A DNA stretch of 64,000 nt from NCBI RefSeq assembly GCF_900580675.1, contig NZ_UTBG01000243.1:1-64000 (forward strand). The letters run 5' to 3'. Below, one piece after another: positions 16,788 to 25,439 of the stretch (within the stretch, counting starts at the first letter, position 1; each line of letters starts with the position of its first letter). The position numbers and the translations under genes were made by a program. The notes below the pieces were generated by a model that saw only the letters and a list, made by a program, of their open reading frames with translations, had not been told where the DNA came from and made no database searches. This DNA is from Pseudomonas viridiflava (GTDB taxonomy: Bacteria; Pseudomonadota; Gammaproteobacteria; Pseudomonadales; Pseudomonadaceae).

Positions 16788-17531
16788 TCAGGCCTTGGCG
16801 GCAGCCAGGATCAGGGCTTTCATCTCGGCCACAGCGCCTTTGAAACCGACGAACAGCGCGTGCGCCACCAGCGCATGGCCGATGTTCAGCTCGTTGATGC
16901 CCTTGATCGCGGCGACAGCCTCGACGTTGTGGTAATGCAGACCGTGGCCGGCGTTGACGATCAGGCCTTCATTCAGGCCGCACTTCACGCCGTCGATGAT
17001 GCGCTGCAACTCGTCGGCGACGTCGGTGGGTGTGGTCGCATCGGCGTAGCGGCCGGTGTGCAGTTCGATGGCGGGCGCGCCGACACGGCGCGAGGCTTCA
17101 ATTTGGCGCTCATCGGCGTCGATGAAGAGCGAGACTTCACTGCCGATCTTAGACAGACGCTCTACCGCCGCTTTGATCCGCGCTTCCTGGCCGGCCACAT
17201 CGAGGCCGCCTTCGGTGGTCAGTTCCTGGCGGGTTTCCGGGACCAGGCAGATATGCGCCGGGCGGATGCGCTCGGCGAACGCCATCATTGCTTCGGTGAC
17301 GCCCATTTCGAAGTTCATGCGGGTTTGCAGCACGTCCTTGAGCAGCAACACGTCGCGCTCCTGGATGTGGCGGCGGTCTTCGCGCAGGTGCACGGTGATG
17401 CCGTCGGCGCCCGCTTCTTCGGCATCCAGCGCGGCCTTGACCGGGTCGGGGTAACGGGTGCCCCGGGCCTGGCGCAGGGTGGCGACGTGGTCGATGTTGA
17501 CGCCAAGAAGAATGCGATTGCTGATGGTCAC
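16788..17531 (-). CDS. pdxJ: Pyridoxine 5'-phosphate synthase
   Basis: The 247-aa TIM-barrel enzyme condenses 3-amino-2-oxopropyl phosphate with deoxyxylulose 5-phosphate in vitamin B6 synthesis. Recognisable parts are LGVNIDHVATLRQARGT at the N-terminus and HLREDRRHIQ. The start is GTG with AGGAG upstream. It follows recO by 51 nt as in other pseudomonads. Confidence 0.96.
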   Translation of the reverse strand: MTISNRILLGVNIDHVATLRQARGTRYPDPVKAALDAEEAGADGITVHLREDRRHIQERDVLLLKDVLQTRMNFEMGVTEAMMAFAERIRPAHICLVPETRQELTTEGGLDVAGQEARIKAAVERLSKIGSEVSLFIDADERQIEASRRVGAPAIELHTGRYADATTPTDVADELQRIIDGVKCGLNEGLIVNAGHGLHYHNVEAVAAIKGINELNIGHALVAHALFVGFKGAVAEMKALILAAAKA

Positions 17532-17582
17532 GGAAGCGCTCCTGAAAAGGGAAAGAATCGGCGCACAGCATACACGGGGATG

Positions 17583-18266
17583 TCAGGGCTTTCGAAACAA
17601 CTCGCGACTGACCAGCGGCTTGCCGCCCAGGTGCACGGCCAGTGCCTGGCGCATCAGGCGCTTGGCCGCGGATAAAGCGCCGGGGGCAGTCCAGTCGGCT
17701 TCGCTCATGGCCAACAGCTCCGTGCCCTGAAACAGACCGGGCTGCAACAGGTAGACCCGCTCGAGGCCGGCGTCGACTTGCAGGCGGTACATGCCATCGG
17801 CGGCGATGGGGTCGCCGTGCAGGTCATTACTCAGCTCGAAACCGTAACCCAGGTCATCCAGCAAACGCCATTCGAAAGCACGCAGCAACGGCTCAAGCGG
17901 GCGACCTTCGGCCAGGGCCAGCAACGTGGCGGCATAGTGATCGAACACCCCCGGGTGCGGGTCTTCGGCGGGCAGCAGGCGGATCAACAGCTCATTAAGG
18001 TAGAGGCCGCTGAACAACGCCTCGCCATTGAGCCAGGCTGAAGTGCCGACGCTTTCAAGGCGACCGACGTTTTTCAGTTCACCCTTGCCACGAAACTCCA
18101 CGTCCAGGGCCACGAACGGCCGTGCCAGCGTGCCCGCCTTGCCCCGCGCGCTGCGCAACACCGCGCGCAGGCGGCCTTGGGGCGTGAGGAAGTCCACCAA
18201 GGCGCTGGTCTCGCGGTAGGCGCGGCTGTGCAGGACGTAGGCGAGTTGGCTGGGGGGTTGGGACAT
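17583..18266 (-). CDS. recO: DNA repair protein RecO
   Basis: The 227-aa protein has an N-terminal OB fold (YVLHSRAYRETSALVDFLT) and a helical C-terminal domain. RecO works with RecR to load RecA on SSB-coated gaps. A REPIN separates it from era upstream, so it may be less expressed than era. Confidence 0.94.
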   Translation of the reverse strand: MSQPPSQLAYVLHSRAYRETSALVDFLTPQGRLRAVLRSARGKAGTLARPFVALDVEFRGKGELKNVGRLESVGTSAWLNGEALFSGLYLNELLIRLLPAEDPHPGVFDHYAATLLALAEGRPLEPLLRAFEWRLLDDLGYGFELSNDLHGDPIAADGMYRLQVDAGLERVYLLQPGLFQGTELLAMSEADWTAPGALSAAKRLMRQALAVHLGGKPLVSRELFRKP

Positions 18267-18313
18267 GGGTGCTCACTGCTGGAATGCATTTTTGAAAACT
18301 ACACAAACCTAAT

Positions 18314-18400
18314 GTGGGAGGGGGCTTGCCCCCGATGGCAATGTGTCAGTCACTTATTTGTTAACTGACCCACCGCTATCGGGGGCAAGCCCCCTCCCAC
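18314..18400. repeat. REPIN (GI-like) between era and recO
   Basis: Arms starting GTGGGAGGGGGCTTGCCCCC at 18314 and ending at 18400 are inverted copies around a 40-nt spacer. It interrupts an otherwise tight core operon, as the element at 3439 does in the imide operon. Confidence 0.92.
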
Positions 18401-18420
18401 ATTTATTGCCCTGCGGTGTT

Positions 18421-19323
18421 TTACAGGTCGCCGTAGCCCAGGGAACGCAATGCACGCTCATCATCGGACCAGCCACCCTTCACCTTCACCCACAGGTTGA
18501 GCATGATCTTGGAATCGAACAGCAATTCCATGTCCTTGCGCGCCTCGGTGCCGATGCGCTTGATGCGCTCGCCCTTGTCGCCAATGATGATTTTCTTCTG
18601 GCCGTCACGCTCGACGAGAATCAACGCATGGATATGCAGGGTCTTGCCCTGCTGCTTGAACTCTTCGATTTCGACGGTGATCTGGTACGGCAGCTCGGCG
18701 CCCATCTGGCGCATGATTTTCTCGCGTACCAGTTCGGCGGCGAGGAAACGGCTGCTGCGGTCGGTGATCTGGTCTTCCGGGAAAAAGTGCTCGTTCTCCG
18801 GCAGGTAACCGGCGATCACCCGCTCCAGGGCTTCGAGGTTGTGACCGTGCTGGGCCGAGATCGGCATGATCTGCGCGTTCGGCAGTTGTTCCTGCAGCCA
18901 GGTCAGGTGCGGCATCAGCTCGGCTTTGTCTTCGATGCGGTCGGTCTTGTTCAGCGCAACGATCAGCGGGCCGGTGACGTACTGCACGCGCTCGAGGACC
19001 ATCTGGTCTTCGTCGGTCCACTTGGTGCGGTCGACCACGAAGATCACCACGTCGACGTCTTTCAACGCCGCCGAAGCGGTCTTGTTCATGTAGCGGTTAA
19101 GCGCCTTCTCGCCACCTTTGTGCATGCCCGGGGTGTCGACGTAGACCGCTTGCACGCTGCCTTCGGTCTTGATGCCCAGCATGTTGTGGCGGGTGGTCTG
19201 CGGCTTGCGCGAGGTGATCGCGAGCTTCTGGCCGAGGATGTGGTTCAGCAGCGTGGACTTGCCCACGTTCGGGCGGCCGACGATGGCAACATAGCCACAG
19301 CGTGTTGCGGTTGAATCAGTCAT
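18421..19323 (-). CDS. era: GTPase Era
   Basis: The 300-aa protein has GTPase motifs GRPNVGKS (16-23), DTPG and NKTD, and a C-terminal KH domain that binds the 3' end of 16S rRNA. It acts in 30S subunit maturation. The start MTDSTATRCG is chosen because GGAG lies 7 nt upstream; an ATG two codons earlier is too close to that site. It overlaps rnc by 8 nt. Confidence 0.96.
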   Translation of the reverse strand: MTDSTATRCGYVAIVGRPNVGKSTLLNHILGQKLAITSRKPQTTRHNMLGIKTEGSVQAVYVDTPGMHKGGEKALNRYMNKTASAALKDVDVVIFVVDRTKWTDEDQMVLERVQYVTGPLIVALNKTDRIEDKAELMPHLTWLQEQLPNAQIMPISAQHGHNLEALERVIAGYLPENEHFFPEDQITDRSSRFLAAELVREKIMRQMGAELPYQITVEIEEFKQQGKTLHIHALILVERDGQKKIIIGDKGERIKRIGTEARKDMELLFDSKIMLNLWVKVKGGWSDDERALRSLGYGDL

Positions 19324-20005
19324 GGCCATTCTCCACGCCCAGGGCAATCAGTGCTGCAGCGGCCGCTACCTGTTCGGCAATACGACGGCTCACACCCTGA
19401 CCTCGGCTTTTTTCATTCAGTAAGGTGATTTCACATTCCACGAAGAATACGCGGCAATGCGGCTCACCCTGGATATCCACCACTTCGTAGCGTGGCAGTT
19501 CGCAACCACGGGACTGCAGGAATTCCTGCAGGCGGGTCTTGGGATCTTTGTTGGTGTCGACCAGCGTCAGGCTCTCGATCTCGGAGTTCAGCCAGGCAGT
19601 GACACGCTCTTTGGCCGCGTCCATCCCTGCATCGAGGTAGATGGCGCCGATCAAGGCTTCCAGCGCATCGGCCAGGATCGATTCACGGCGGAAACCGCCG
19701 CTCTTCAACTCACCGGACCCCAACCGCAGATACTCGCCCAGGCCAAAACCACGGGCCAGCACAGCGAGGGTCTCGCCCTTCACCAGGCGCGCACGCAAGC
19801 GCGACAACTGGCCTTCACGGGCTTGGGGGAAACGCTCGAACAGGGCTTCACCGGCAACGAAATTGAGGATGGCGTCACCGAGGAATTCCAGGCGCTCGTT
19901 ATTACGCCCTGCAAAACTGCGGTGTGTGAGGGCAAGGATCATCAATTCCTGATCCTTGAAGGTGTAGCCGAGCTGGCGCTCGAGACGACTTAGAGAAACG
20001 GTCAC
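19316..20005 (-). CDS. rnc: Ribonuclease III
   Basis: The 229-aa protein has the RNase III signature ERLEFLGDAIL in the catalytic domain and a C-terminal double-stranded RNA binding domain. It processes rRNA precursors and structured mRNAs. The start is GTG with only a weak ribosome site. Unlike many pseudomonads, no DUF4845 gene lies between it and lepB. Confidence 0.95.
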   Translation of the reverse strand: MTVSLSRLERQLGYTFKDQELMILALTHRSFAGRNNERLEFLGDAILNFVAGEALFERFPQAREGQLSRLRARLVKGETLAVLARGFGLGEYLRLGSGELKSGGFRRESILADALEALIGAIYLDAGMDAAKERVTAWLNSEIESLTLVDTNKDPKTRLQEFLQSRGCELPRYEVVDIQGEPHCRVFFVECEITLLNEKSRGQGVSRRIAEQVAAAAALIALGVENGHD

Positions 20006-20128
20006 GGTTTACCCATATCAGTTTGGTGGCACCGGCGGCCATCGACGATTGACGCAGTGTTCAAATTCAAATCCTGGTTGGTGCTGCATGAGGCGGGACC
20101 GATTTGTCCCAGCCCCAGAAAAGCATTC

Positions 20129-20148
20129 GGCGCTGTGTTCACAGCGCC
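20129..20148 (-). terminator. Possible lepB terminator hairpin
   Basis: GGCGCTGTG and CACAGCGCC form a perfect 9-bp stem with a 2-nt centre, 8 nt after the lepB stop. On the minus strand it is followed by GAATGCTTTTC, a weak T tract, so termination may be partial. Confidence 0.55.
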
Positions 20149-20155
20149 GCTTGTA

Positions 20156-21010
20156 TTACTTGATCAGCCCGACCCGCGAGAAGTTCGGCAGGTGGCTGAG
20201 CTTGGGTTCCGGCCAGCTCATCCAGACCGCAAAGGCCTTGCCGACGATATTCTGGTCGGGGACCATGCCCAGCAGCTCCTTGGGAATGTTGGGATCATCC
20301 CAGTAGCGGCTGTCATTGGAGTTGTCGCGGTTGTCGCCCATCATGAAATAGTGCCCGGCCGGCACTTTCCATTCGCCATCAGGCATCGCGCGGTAGCGGG
20401 TCATTTCCTTGCGGATTTCGTGCTCTACCGCGCCGAGTTTTTCCAGGTACAGCTCGGCACTGCCCAGGCTGTTCGGCTCGGAACCGATCAGCTTCTCAGC
20501 CACCGACTCACCGTTGACGAACAGGTGTTTGTCGCTGGTATAGCGAATCACGTCACCCGGCAAGCCAACCACACGCTTGATGTAGTTGACGTTGGGGTCG
20601 CTCGGGTAACGGAACACCATCACATCGCCGCGCTGCGGGTCACCGATTTCGATGACTTTTTTATCGATCACCGGCAGGCGGATCCCGTAGGAAAACTTGT
20701 TCACCAGGATGAAGTCGCCCACGTCCAGGGTAGGTTTCATCGACCCCGAAGGGATCTGAAACGGTTCCACCAGGAACGAACGCAGCACCAGCACGATGAA
20801 CAACACCGGGAAGAACGATTTGCCGTATTCAACCAGCAAAGGCTCTTTGTTCAGCTTCTCGACCACCACCGCATCGGGCTGGCTGACGCTGCCCTGATAG
20901 GACGCGATAGCCGCCCGCCGACGCGGGGCGAAGAACACCAGATCGAGCAACGCCAGGAGGCCGCAAACGGCAACGGCGATGACCAGCAACAGCGGGAAAT
21001 TTAGCGACAT
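20156..21010 (-). CDS. lepB: Signal peptidase I
   Basis: The 284-aa inner-membrane protein has two N-terminal membrane segments and a periplasmic protease domain with catalytic Ser90 (PSGSMKP) and Lys145 (YIKRVVGLPGD). It cleaves signal peptides of exported proteins. It follows lepA by 5 nt in the same transcript. Confidence 0.96.
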   Translation of the reverse strand: MSLNFPLLLVIAVAVCGLLALLDLVFFAPRRRAAIASYQGSVSQPDAVVVEKLNKEPLLVEYGKSFFPVLFIVLVLRSFLVEPFQIPSGSMKPTLDVGDFILVNKFSYGIRLPVIDKKVIEIGDPQRGDVMVFRYPSDPNVNYIKRVVGLPGDVIRYTSDKHLFVNGESVAEKLIGSEPNSLGSAELYLEKLGAVEHEIRKEMTRYRAMPDGEWKVPAGHYFMMGDNRDNSNDSRYWDDPNIPKELLGMVPDQNIVGKAFAVWMSWPEPKLSHLPNFSRVGLIK

Positions 21011-21015
21011 AGGAC

Positions 21016-22815
21016 CTAACTATCCAACCTGAGCACCGCAAGGAAGGCTTCTTGTGGAATTTCCACGTTGCCCACTTGCTTCATGCGTTTTTTACCGGCC
21101 TTTTGCTTCTCAAGCAGCTTGCGCTTACGGCTTACGTCACCGCCGTAGCATTTGGCCAGTACGTTCTTTCTGAGAGCCTTGACGGAGGTCCGCGCAATGA
21201 TCTGCCCGCCAATGGCGGCCTGGATCGCGACGTCGAACATCTGGCGCGGAATCAGTTCTTTCATCTTCTCGGTCAACTGGCGACCTTTGTAGTGCGCATT
21301 GTCCTTGTGCACGATGAGTGCCAGGGCATCAACCTTGTCGCCGTTGATCAACACATCCAGTTTCACCAGATTAGCCGATTGGTAACGGTCGAAATGGTAA
21401 TCCAGCGAAGCATAGCCGCGGCTGGTGGATTTGAGACGGTCGAAAAAGTCGAGGACCACTTCGTTCATCGGCAAATCGTAGGTCACTTGCACCTGGGTAC
21501 CGAGGAACAACATGTCGTGCTGGACGCCACGTTTTTCGATACACAGGGTAATGACGTTGCCCAGGTGCTCCTGCGGTACCAGGATATTGGCCCGCACGAT
21601 CGGCTCGCGCATGTCTTCGATGGAGGACAGGTCTGGAAGCTTGGACGGGTTGTCGACGTAAATCGTTTCACCGCTTTTCAGCAACAGCTCGAAAATAACC
21701 GTCGGCGCGGTGGTGATCAGGTCCAGGTCGTATTCGCGCTCGAGGCGCTCCTGGATGATTTCCATGTGCAGCATGCCCAGGAACCCGCAACGGAAGCCGA
21801 AGCCCAGCGCGTCGGAGCTTTCCGGGGTGTACTGCAACGACGAATCGTTGAGGGTCAGCTTCTGCAGCGCCTCGCGGAAGTCTTCGAAGTCGTCGGAGCT
21901 GACCGGGAACAGGCCGGCGTAAACCTGCGGCTGGATGCGTTTGAAGCCCGGCAGCACGTCGACGTCAGGGGTAGAGCTCAAGGTCAGGGTGTCACCCACC
22001 GGTGCACCGTGGATGTCCTTGATACCGGCGATGATGAAGCCTACTTCACCGGCTTTCAGATCAGTGGTCGCAGTGTGCTTGGGGTTGAATACACCGACGC
22101 TGTCCACCAGGTGGATCTTGCCGGTGGATTTGACCAGGATCTTGTCGCCCTTCTTCACACGGCCGTGGCGCACGCGTACCAGGGAGACAACGCCCAGGTA
22201 GTTGTCGAACCAGGAGTCGATGATCAACGCTTGCAGCGGATCTTCGTAGTTGCCGGTAGGGGCAGGAATGGTCTTGACCAGGCGCTCGAGCACTTCATCG
22301 ACGCCCAGGCCGGTCTTGGCGCTGCACTCGACGGCGTCGGTGGCGTCAATGCCGATGATTTTTTCGATTTCTTCCTTTACGCGGTCAGGATCGGCCTGTG
22401 GCAGGTCGATCTTGTTCAGTACCGGCATGACCTCAAGGCCCTGCTCGATCGCGGTGTAGCAGTTGGCGACGGACTGGGCTTCAACGCCCTGGCCGGCGTC
22501 GACCACCAGCAAGGCGCCTTCACAGGCTGCCAGCGAACGGCTGACCTCGTAGGTGAAGTCAACGTGGCCGGGGGTATCAATGAAGTTCAGCTGGTACTTG
22601 ATGCCGTCTTTTGCGGTGTAGTACAGGGTAACGCTGTGGGCCTTGATGGTGATGCCGCGCTCGCGCTCGAGGTCCATGGAGTCCAGTACCTGGGCTTCCA
22701 TTTCACGCTCGGCAAGGCCGCCGCACATCTGGATGAATCGATCGGCCAGCGTCGACTTACCATGGTCAATGTGGGCGATGATGGAGAAATTGCGGATATG
22801 ACTCAAATCACTCAC
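21016..22815 (-). CDS. lepA: Elongation factor 4 (LepA)
   Basis: The 599-aa translational GTPase has AHIDHGKST, RGITI, DTPGH and NKID motifs, EF-G-like domains and the LepA-specific C-terminal domain ending in a basic RKRKLLEKQKAGKKRMKQVG stretch. It acts on stalled or initiating ribosomes. The start is GTG. It heads the lepA-lepB transcript. Confidence 0.97.
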   Translation of the reverse strand: MSDLSHIRNFSIIAHIDHGKSTLADRFIQMCGGLAEREMEAQVLDSMDLERERGITIKAHSVTLYYTAKDGIKYQLNFIDTPGHVDFTYEVSRSLAACEGALLVVDAGQGVEAQSVANCYTAIEQGLEVMPVLNKIDLPQADPDRVKEEIEKIIGIDATDAVECSAKTGLGVDEVLERLVKTIPAPTGNYEDPLQALIIDSWFDNYLGVVSLVRVRHGRVKKGDKILVKSTGKIHLVDSVGVFNPKHTATTDLKAGEVGFIIAGIKDIHGAPVGDTLTLSSTPDVDVLPGFKRIQPQVYAGLFPVSSDDFEDFREALQKLTLNDSSLQYTPESSDALGFGFRCGFLGMLHMEIIQERLEREYDLDLITTAPTVIFELLLKSGETIYVDNPSKLPDLSSIEDMREPIVRANILVPQEHLGNVITLCIEKRGVQHDMLFLGTQVQVTYDLPMNEVVLDFFDRLKSTSRGYASLDYHFDRYQSANLVKLDVLINGDKVDALALIVHKDNAHYKGRQLTEKMKELIPRQMFDVAIQAAIGGQIIARTSVKALRKNVLAKCYGGDVSRKRKLLEKQKAGKKRMKQVGNVEIPQEAFLAVLRLDS

Positions 22816-22915
22816 GGATCAACACTCAAAAAGGCTGCAGGCAGATTGCCCGCTGAAAAATAGCCGGGAATTGTACCTGATGCTCAGGCCAGACGTCATC
22901 TTTGCTGACCAGAAC

Positions 22916-22950
22916 AAAAATGCCCCGATCCTATGACCGGGGCATTTTTT
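22916..22950 (-). terminator. Intrinsic terminator after lptG
   Basis: AAAAATGCCCCG and CGGGGCATTTTT form a strong stem, followed on the minus strand by TTTTTGTT. It lies 17 nt past the lptG stop and separates lptFG from lepA. Confidence 0.85.
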
Positions 22951-22966
22951 GTTCATAAGCGCTGAA

Positions 22967-24046
22967 TCAACCGGCTCGGCGCAACAGCCAGAACCCGGCC
23001 AGGGCACAGATGGCGGTCGGCACCAGCACCGCAAACAGTGGCGAGAAACCGAACACCAGGCTCGACGGACCGAGCAGGTCCTGGGCAATGCGGAAGGTAA
23101 AGCCCACCAGCACACCGGTAAATACGCGCTGGCCGAGGGTCACCGAACGCAGCGGACCGAAGATGAACGAGATCGCCATCAATACCAGCGCAGCGGTCAC
23201 CACCGGCTGCAACACCTTGACCCAAAATGCCAGCCAGTAACGGCCATTGTTCAGGCCCTGATCCTTGAGGTAGTGGATATAGCCCCACAACCCGGAGATC
23301 GGCAGGCTTTCAGGGATCATCACGACCGTATTGAGCAATTGCGGCTTGAGGGCGATATCCCACTCTTCGCTCGGCGCATTGATCACTTCGGTGCTGGCAT
23401 TGGAGCCCTGGCCAATATTGCGGAAGTGGGTGGTGGTGATTTCGCTCAATTGCCACTTTTCGTCGCTGTACTGCGCACGTTTGGCGAAGCTGGACGACAG
23501 CAAGTGACGCTCCTTGTCGAACGTATAACGCGTGACACCAATCAACAGCCCGCCCGGTTGCACGGCGTTGATGTGGATGAACTCGTCCCCCTGGCGGTGC
23601 CACAGGCCATGCTTGGAGCTTTGCGCATCACCCGAACCCTGCGCCAGGGCGCGATTGGCCTGGGCAGTGGTTTCAGCGGGTGGCGCGACGTATTCGCCGA
23701 TCAGCACGCTGCACAGCATCAGCAGCAACATGGGCTTCATCACCGCCCAGACGATACGGCCGATGGACACCCCGGCAGCACGCATGATGGTCAGTTCACT
23801 GTTACTGGCCAGGCTGCCCAGGCCGATCAGGCAGCCGATCAGCGCGGCCATCGGCATCATGTCGTAGAGACGACGTGGCGCGGTGAGGGCTACGTAACTC
23901 AGGACGTCCCACACGGTGTAGGTGTCGCTGATGTTACCGACTTCATCGATGAAGGCGAACAACGAGGCCAGGCCCAGGATGATGCCCAATACCGCCAGGA
24001 TGGCGATCAGTACGCTGCTACCAATGTAGCGATCGAGCTTAGCCAC
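22967..24046 (-). CDS. lptG: LPS export ABC transporter permease LptG
   Basis: The 359-aa protein of the YjgP/YjgQ family has six predicted membrane helices around a large periplasmic domain. With LptF and LptB it extracts lipopolysaccharide from the inner membrane. GTG start at 24046 is chosen because AAGGAG lies 7 nt upstream and it overlaps the lptF stop. Confidence 0.94.
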   Translation of the reverse strand: MAKLDRYIGSSVLIAILAVLGIILGLASLFAFIDEVGNISDTYTVWDVLSYVALTAPRRLYDMMPMAALIGCLIGLGSLASNSELTIMRAAGVSIGRIVWAVMKPMLLLMLCSVLIGEYVAPPAETTAQANRALAQGSGDAQSSKHGLWHRQGDEFIHINAVQPGGLLIGVTRYTFDKERHLLSSSFAKRAQYSDEKWQLSEITTTHFRNIGQGSNASTEVINAPSEEWDIALKPQLLNTVVMIPESLPISGLWGYIHYLKDQGLNNGRYWLAFWVKVLQPVVTAALVLMAISFIFGPLRSVTLGQRVFTGVLVGFTFRIAQDLLGPSSLVFGFSPLFAVLVPTAICALAGFWLLRRAG

Positions 24047-25157
24047 GAGCCAACTCCTTCTGGCCACGACGGCTCATCATTTTCAAGCGTATGGGTTCCC
24101 AATAAAGCAGCCCGAGGCCGATCACCAGGAAGATCCCGTGTACCCACCACAGGCCCAGGGTCGGCGACAGCTTGCCCTTCTCCAGGGAGCCACGGGCGGA
24201 GATCAGGATGGTCAGGTAAGCCATGTACAGCAGGATCGCCGGCAACAGCTTGAGGAAACGGCCCTGGCGCGGGTTGACGCGCGACAGCGGCACAGCCATC
24301 AAGGTCACGATAAACACCAGCAGCGGCAGGGAAATACGCCATTGCAACTCGGCGATGGAGCGCAGTTCCTTGCTGCCGAACAGCTCGCTGGTCGGGATAG
24401 CGTCGCGGTCAGTGACTTCGTCGCTGATGTCCGGGCGAGCCAGCATCACGCCGTAGGTGTCGTATTTGATCGCACGATAATCGGCCATGCCCGGGCTGCC
24501 ATCGTAGCGGTAGCCATTTTCCAGGATCAGGTAGCGGCTGCCGTCAGGACGCACTTCCTGGCGCCCTGAATCGGCCACCAGCACGGAAATGCCACGGTCT
24601 TTCTTGTCCTGGCCCAGGCGCTTCTCGGAAATGAACACGCCGCCGAGGTTGGCGCGGTCGTCGGTCAGGGTTTCGGTGTAGGTCACCCGTGAACCGTCAT
24701 TGAGCGCCTGGAAACGGCCCGGCTCGAGGGTGTCGAACTCGGTCATCGCGTCCTGCTTGTTCAGCACCAGCTGGAACTGCATGGCACCCTGCGGGGCCAG
24801 GCTCAGGCTCAGCCAGGCCACGATCAGCGCAATGCCGGCAGCCGGAATCATGGTCATGCCGAGCAGGCGCTGCTGGCTCATGCCGGTGGCCGAAAGCACG
24901 GTCATTTCGCTTTCAAGGTACAGGCGGCCGTAGGCCAGCAGAATCCCGAGAAACAGGCCCAGCGGCAGGATCAGCTGCAAGAACCCCGGCAGGCGAAAGC
25001 CCATGATCAGGAACAGTGAGCCTGGGTCCAGGGCGCCCGAGGCAGCCTGGGCCAGGTATTTGACGAAACGACCACTCATGATGATGACCAGCAATACCGC
25101 ACTCACGGCACTCAGGGTCAACAGGACTTCGCGGGACAGATAACGGAAGACGATCAA
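24039..25157 (-). CDS. lptF: LPS export ABC transporter permease LptF
   Basis: The 372-aa protein of the YjgP/YjgQ family has paired membrane helices at both ends and a periplasmic jellyroll domain. A TTG start giving IVFRYLSREVLLTL is preferred, since GGAG lies 8 nt upstream and the length equals the usual pseudomonad LptF. A GTG three codons earlier (25166) is the alternative. It is divergent from pepA, with 282 bp between them in which I see no gene and no clear promoter. Confidence 0.93.
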   Translation of the reverse strand: MIVFRYLSREVLLTLSAVSAVLLVIIMSGRFVKYLAQAASGALDPGSLFLIMGFRLPGFLQLILPLGLFLGILLAYGRLYLESEMTVLSATGMSQQRLLGMTMIPAAGIALIVAWLSLSLAPQGAMQFQLVLNKQDAMTEFDTLEPGRFQALNDGSRVTYTETLTDDRANLGGVFISEKRLGQDKKDRGISVLVADSGRQEVRPDGSRYLILENGYRYDGSPGMADYRAIKYDTYGVMLARPDISDEVTDRDAIPTSELFGSKELRSIAELQWRISLPLLVFIVTLMAVPLSRVNPRQGRFLKLLPAILLYMAYLTILISARGSLEKGKLSPTLGLWWVHGIFLVIGLGLLYWEPIRLKMMSRRGQKELARG

Positions 25158-25439
25158 ACCAGACACTCCAGGGTTGTCAGGCTAAGGCGGCCAAACAAGC
25201 AGCATACCGAGTCAGCCCGTTTAAAGGGGCCGGCTAAAAAGATGGCGCATTATCCTGTGATTGACCGCGCCTGTCACTGCGCAACCTCTCGCTCATGTAC
25301 AAAGCATGCGCCAAGGGTTGTCAGGCTCCGTCGGCGAGGTTCAAACTGCGGCCTTTGTCGCTGGCGGCTTACACGGTTGCCAAGCATTAAAGCCTGGGTA
25401 CAAACGCCAGGCTCTCAGACCTTTATAAGGGACCCGAAA

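Noticed and set aside
20041..20120. A 23-codon frame on the minus strand between lepB and rnc
   Set aside because: No ribosome site, unusual composition and no resemblance to DUF4845; it is too short to support.
21052..22863. A 603-codon open frame antisense to lepA
   Set aside because: lepA is near-universal and complete; the antisense frame has no ribosome site or domain.
25158..25439. Promoters in the lptF-pepA gap
   Set aside because: A TTGACC at 25261 lacks a good -10 partner, and no other pair was convincing.
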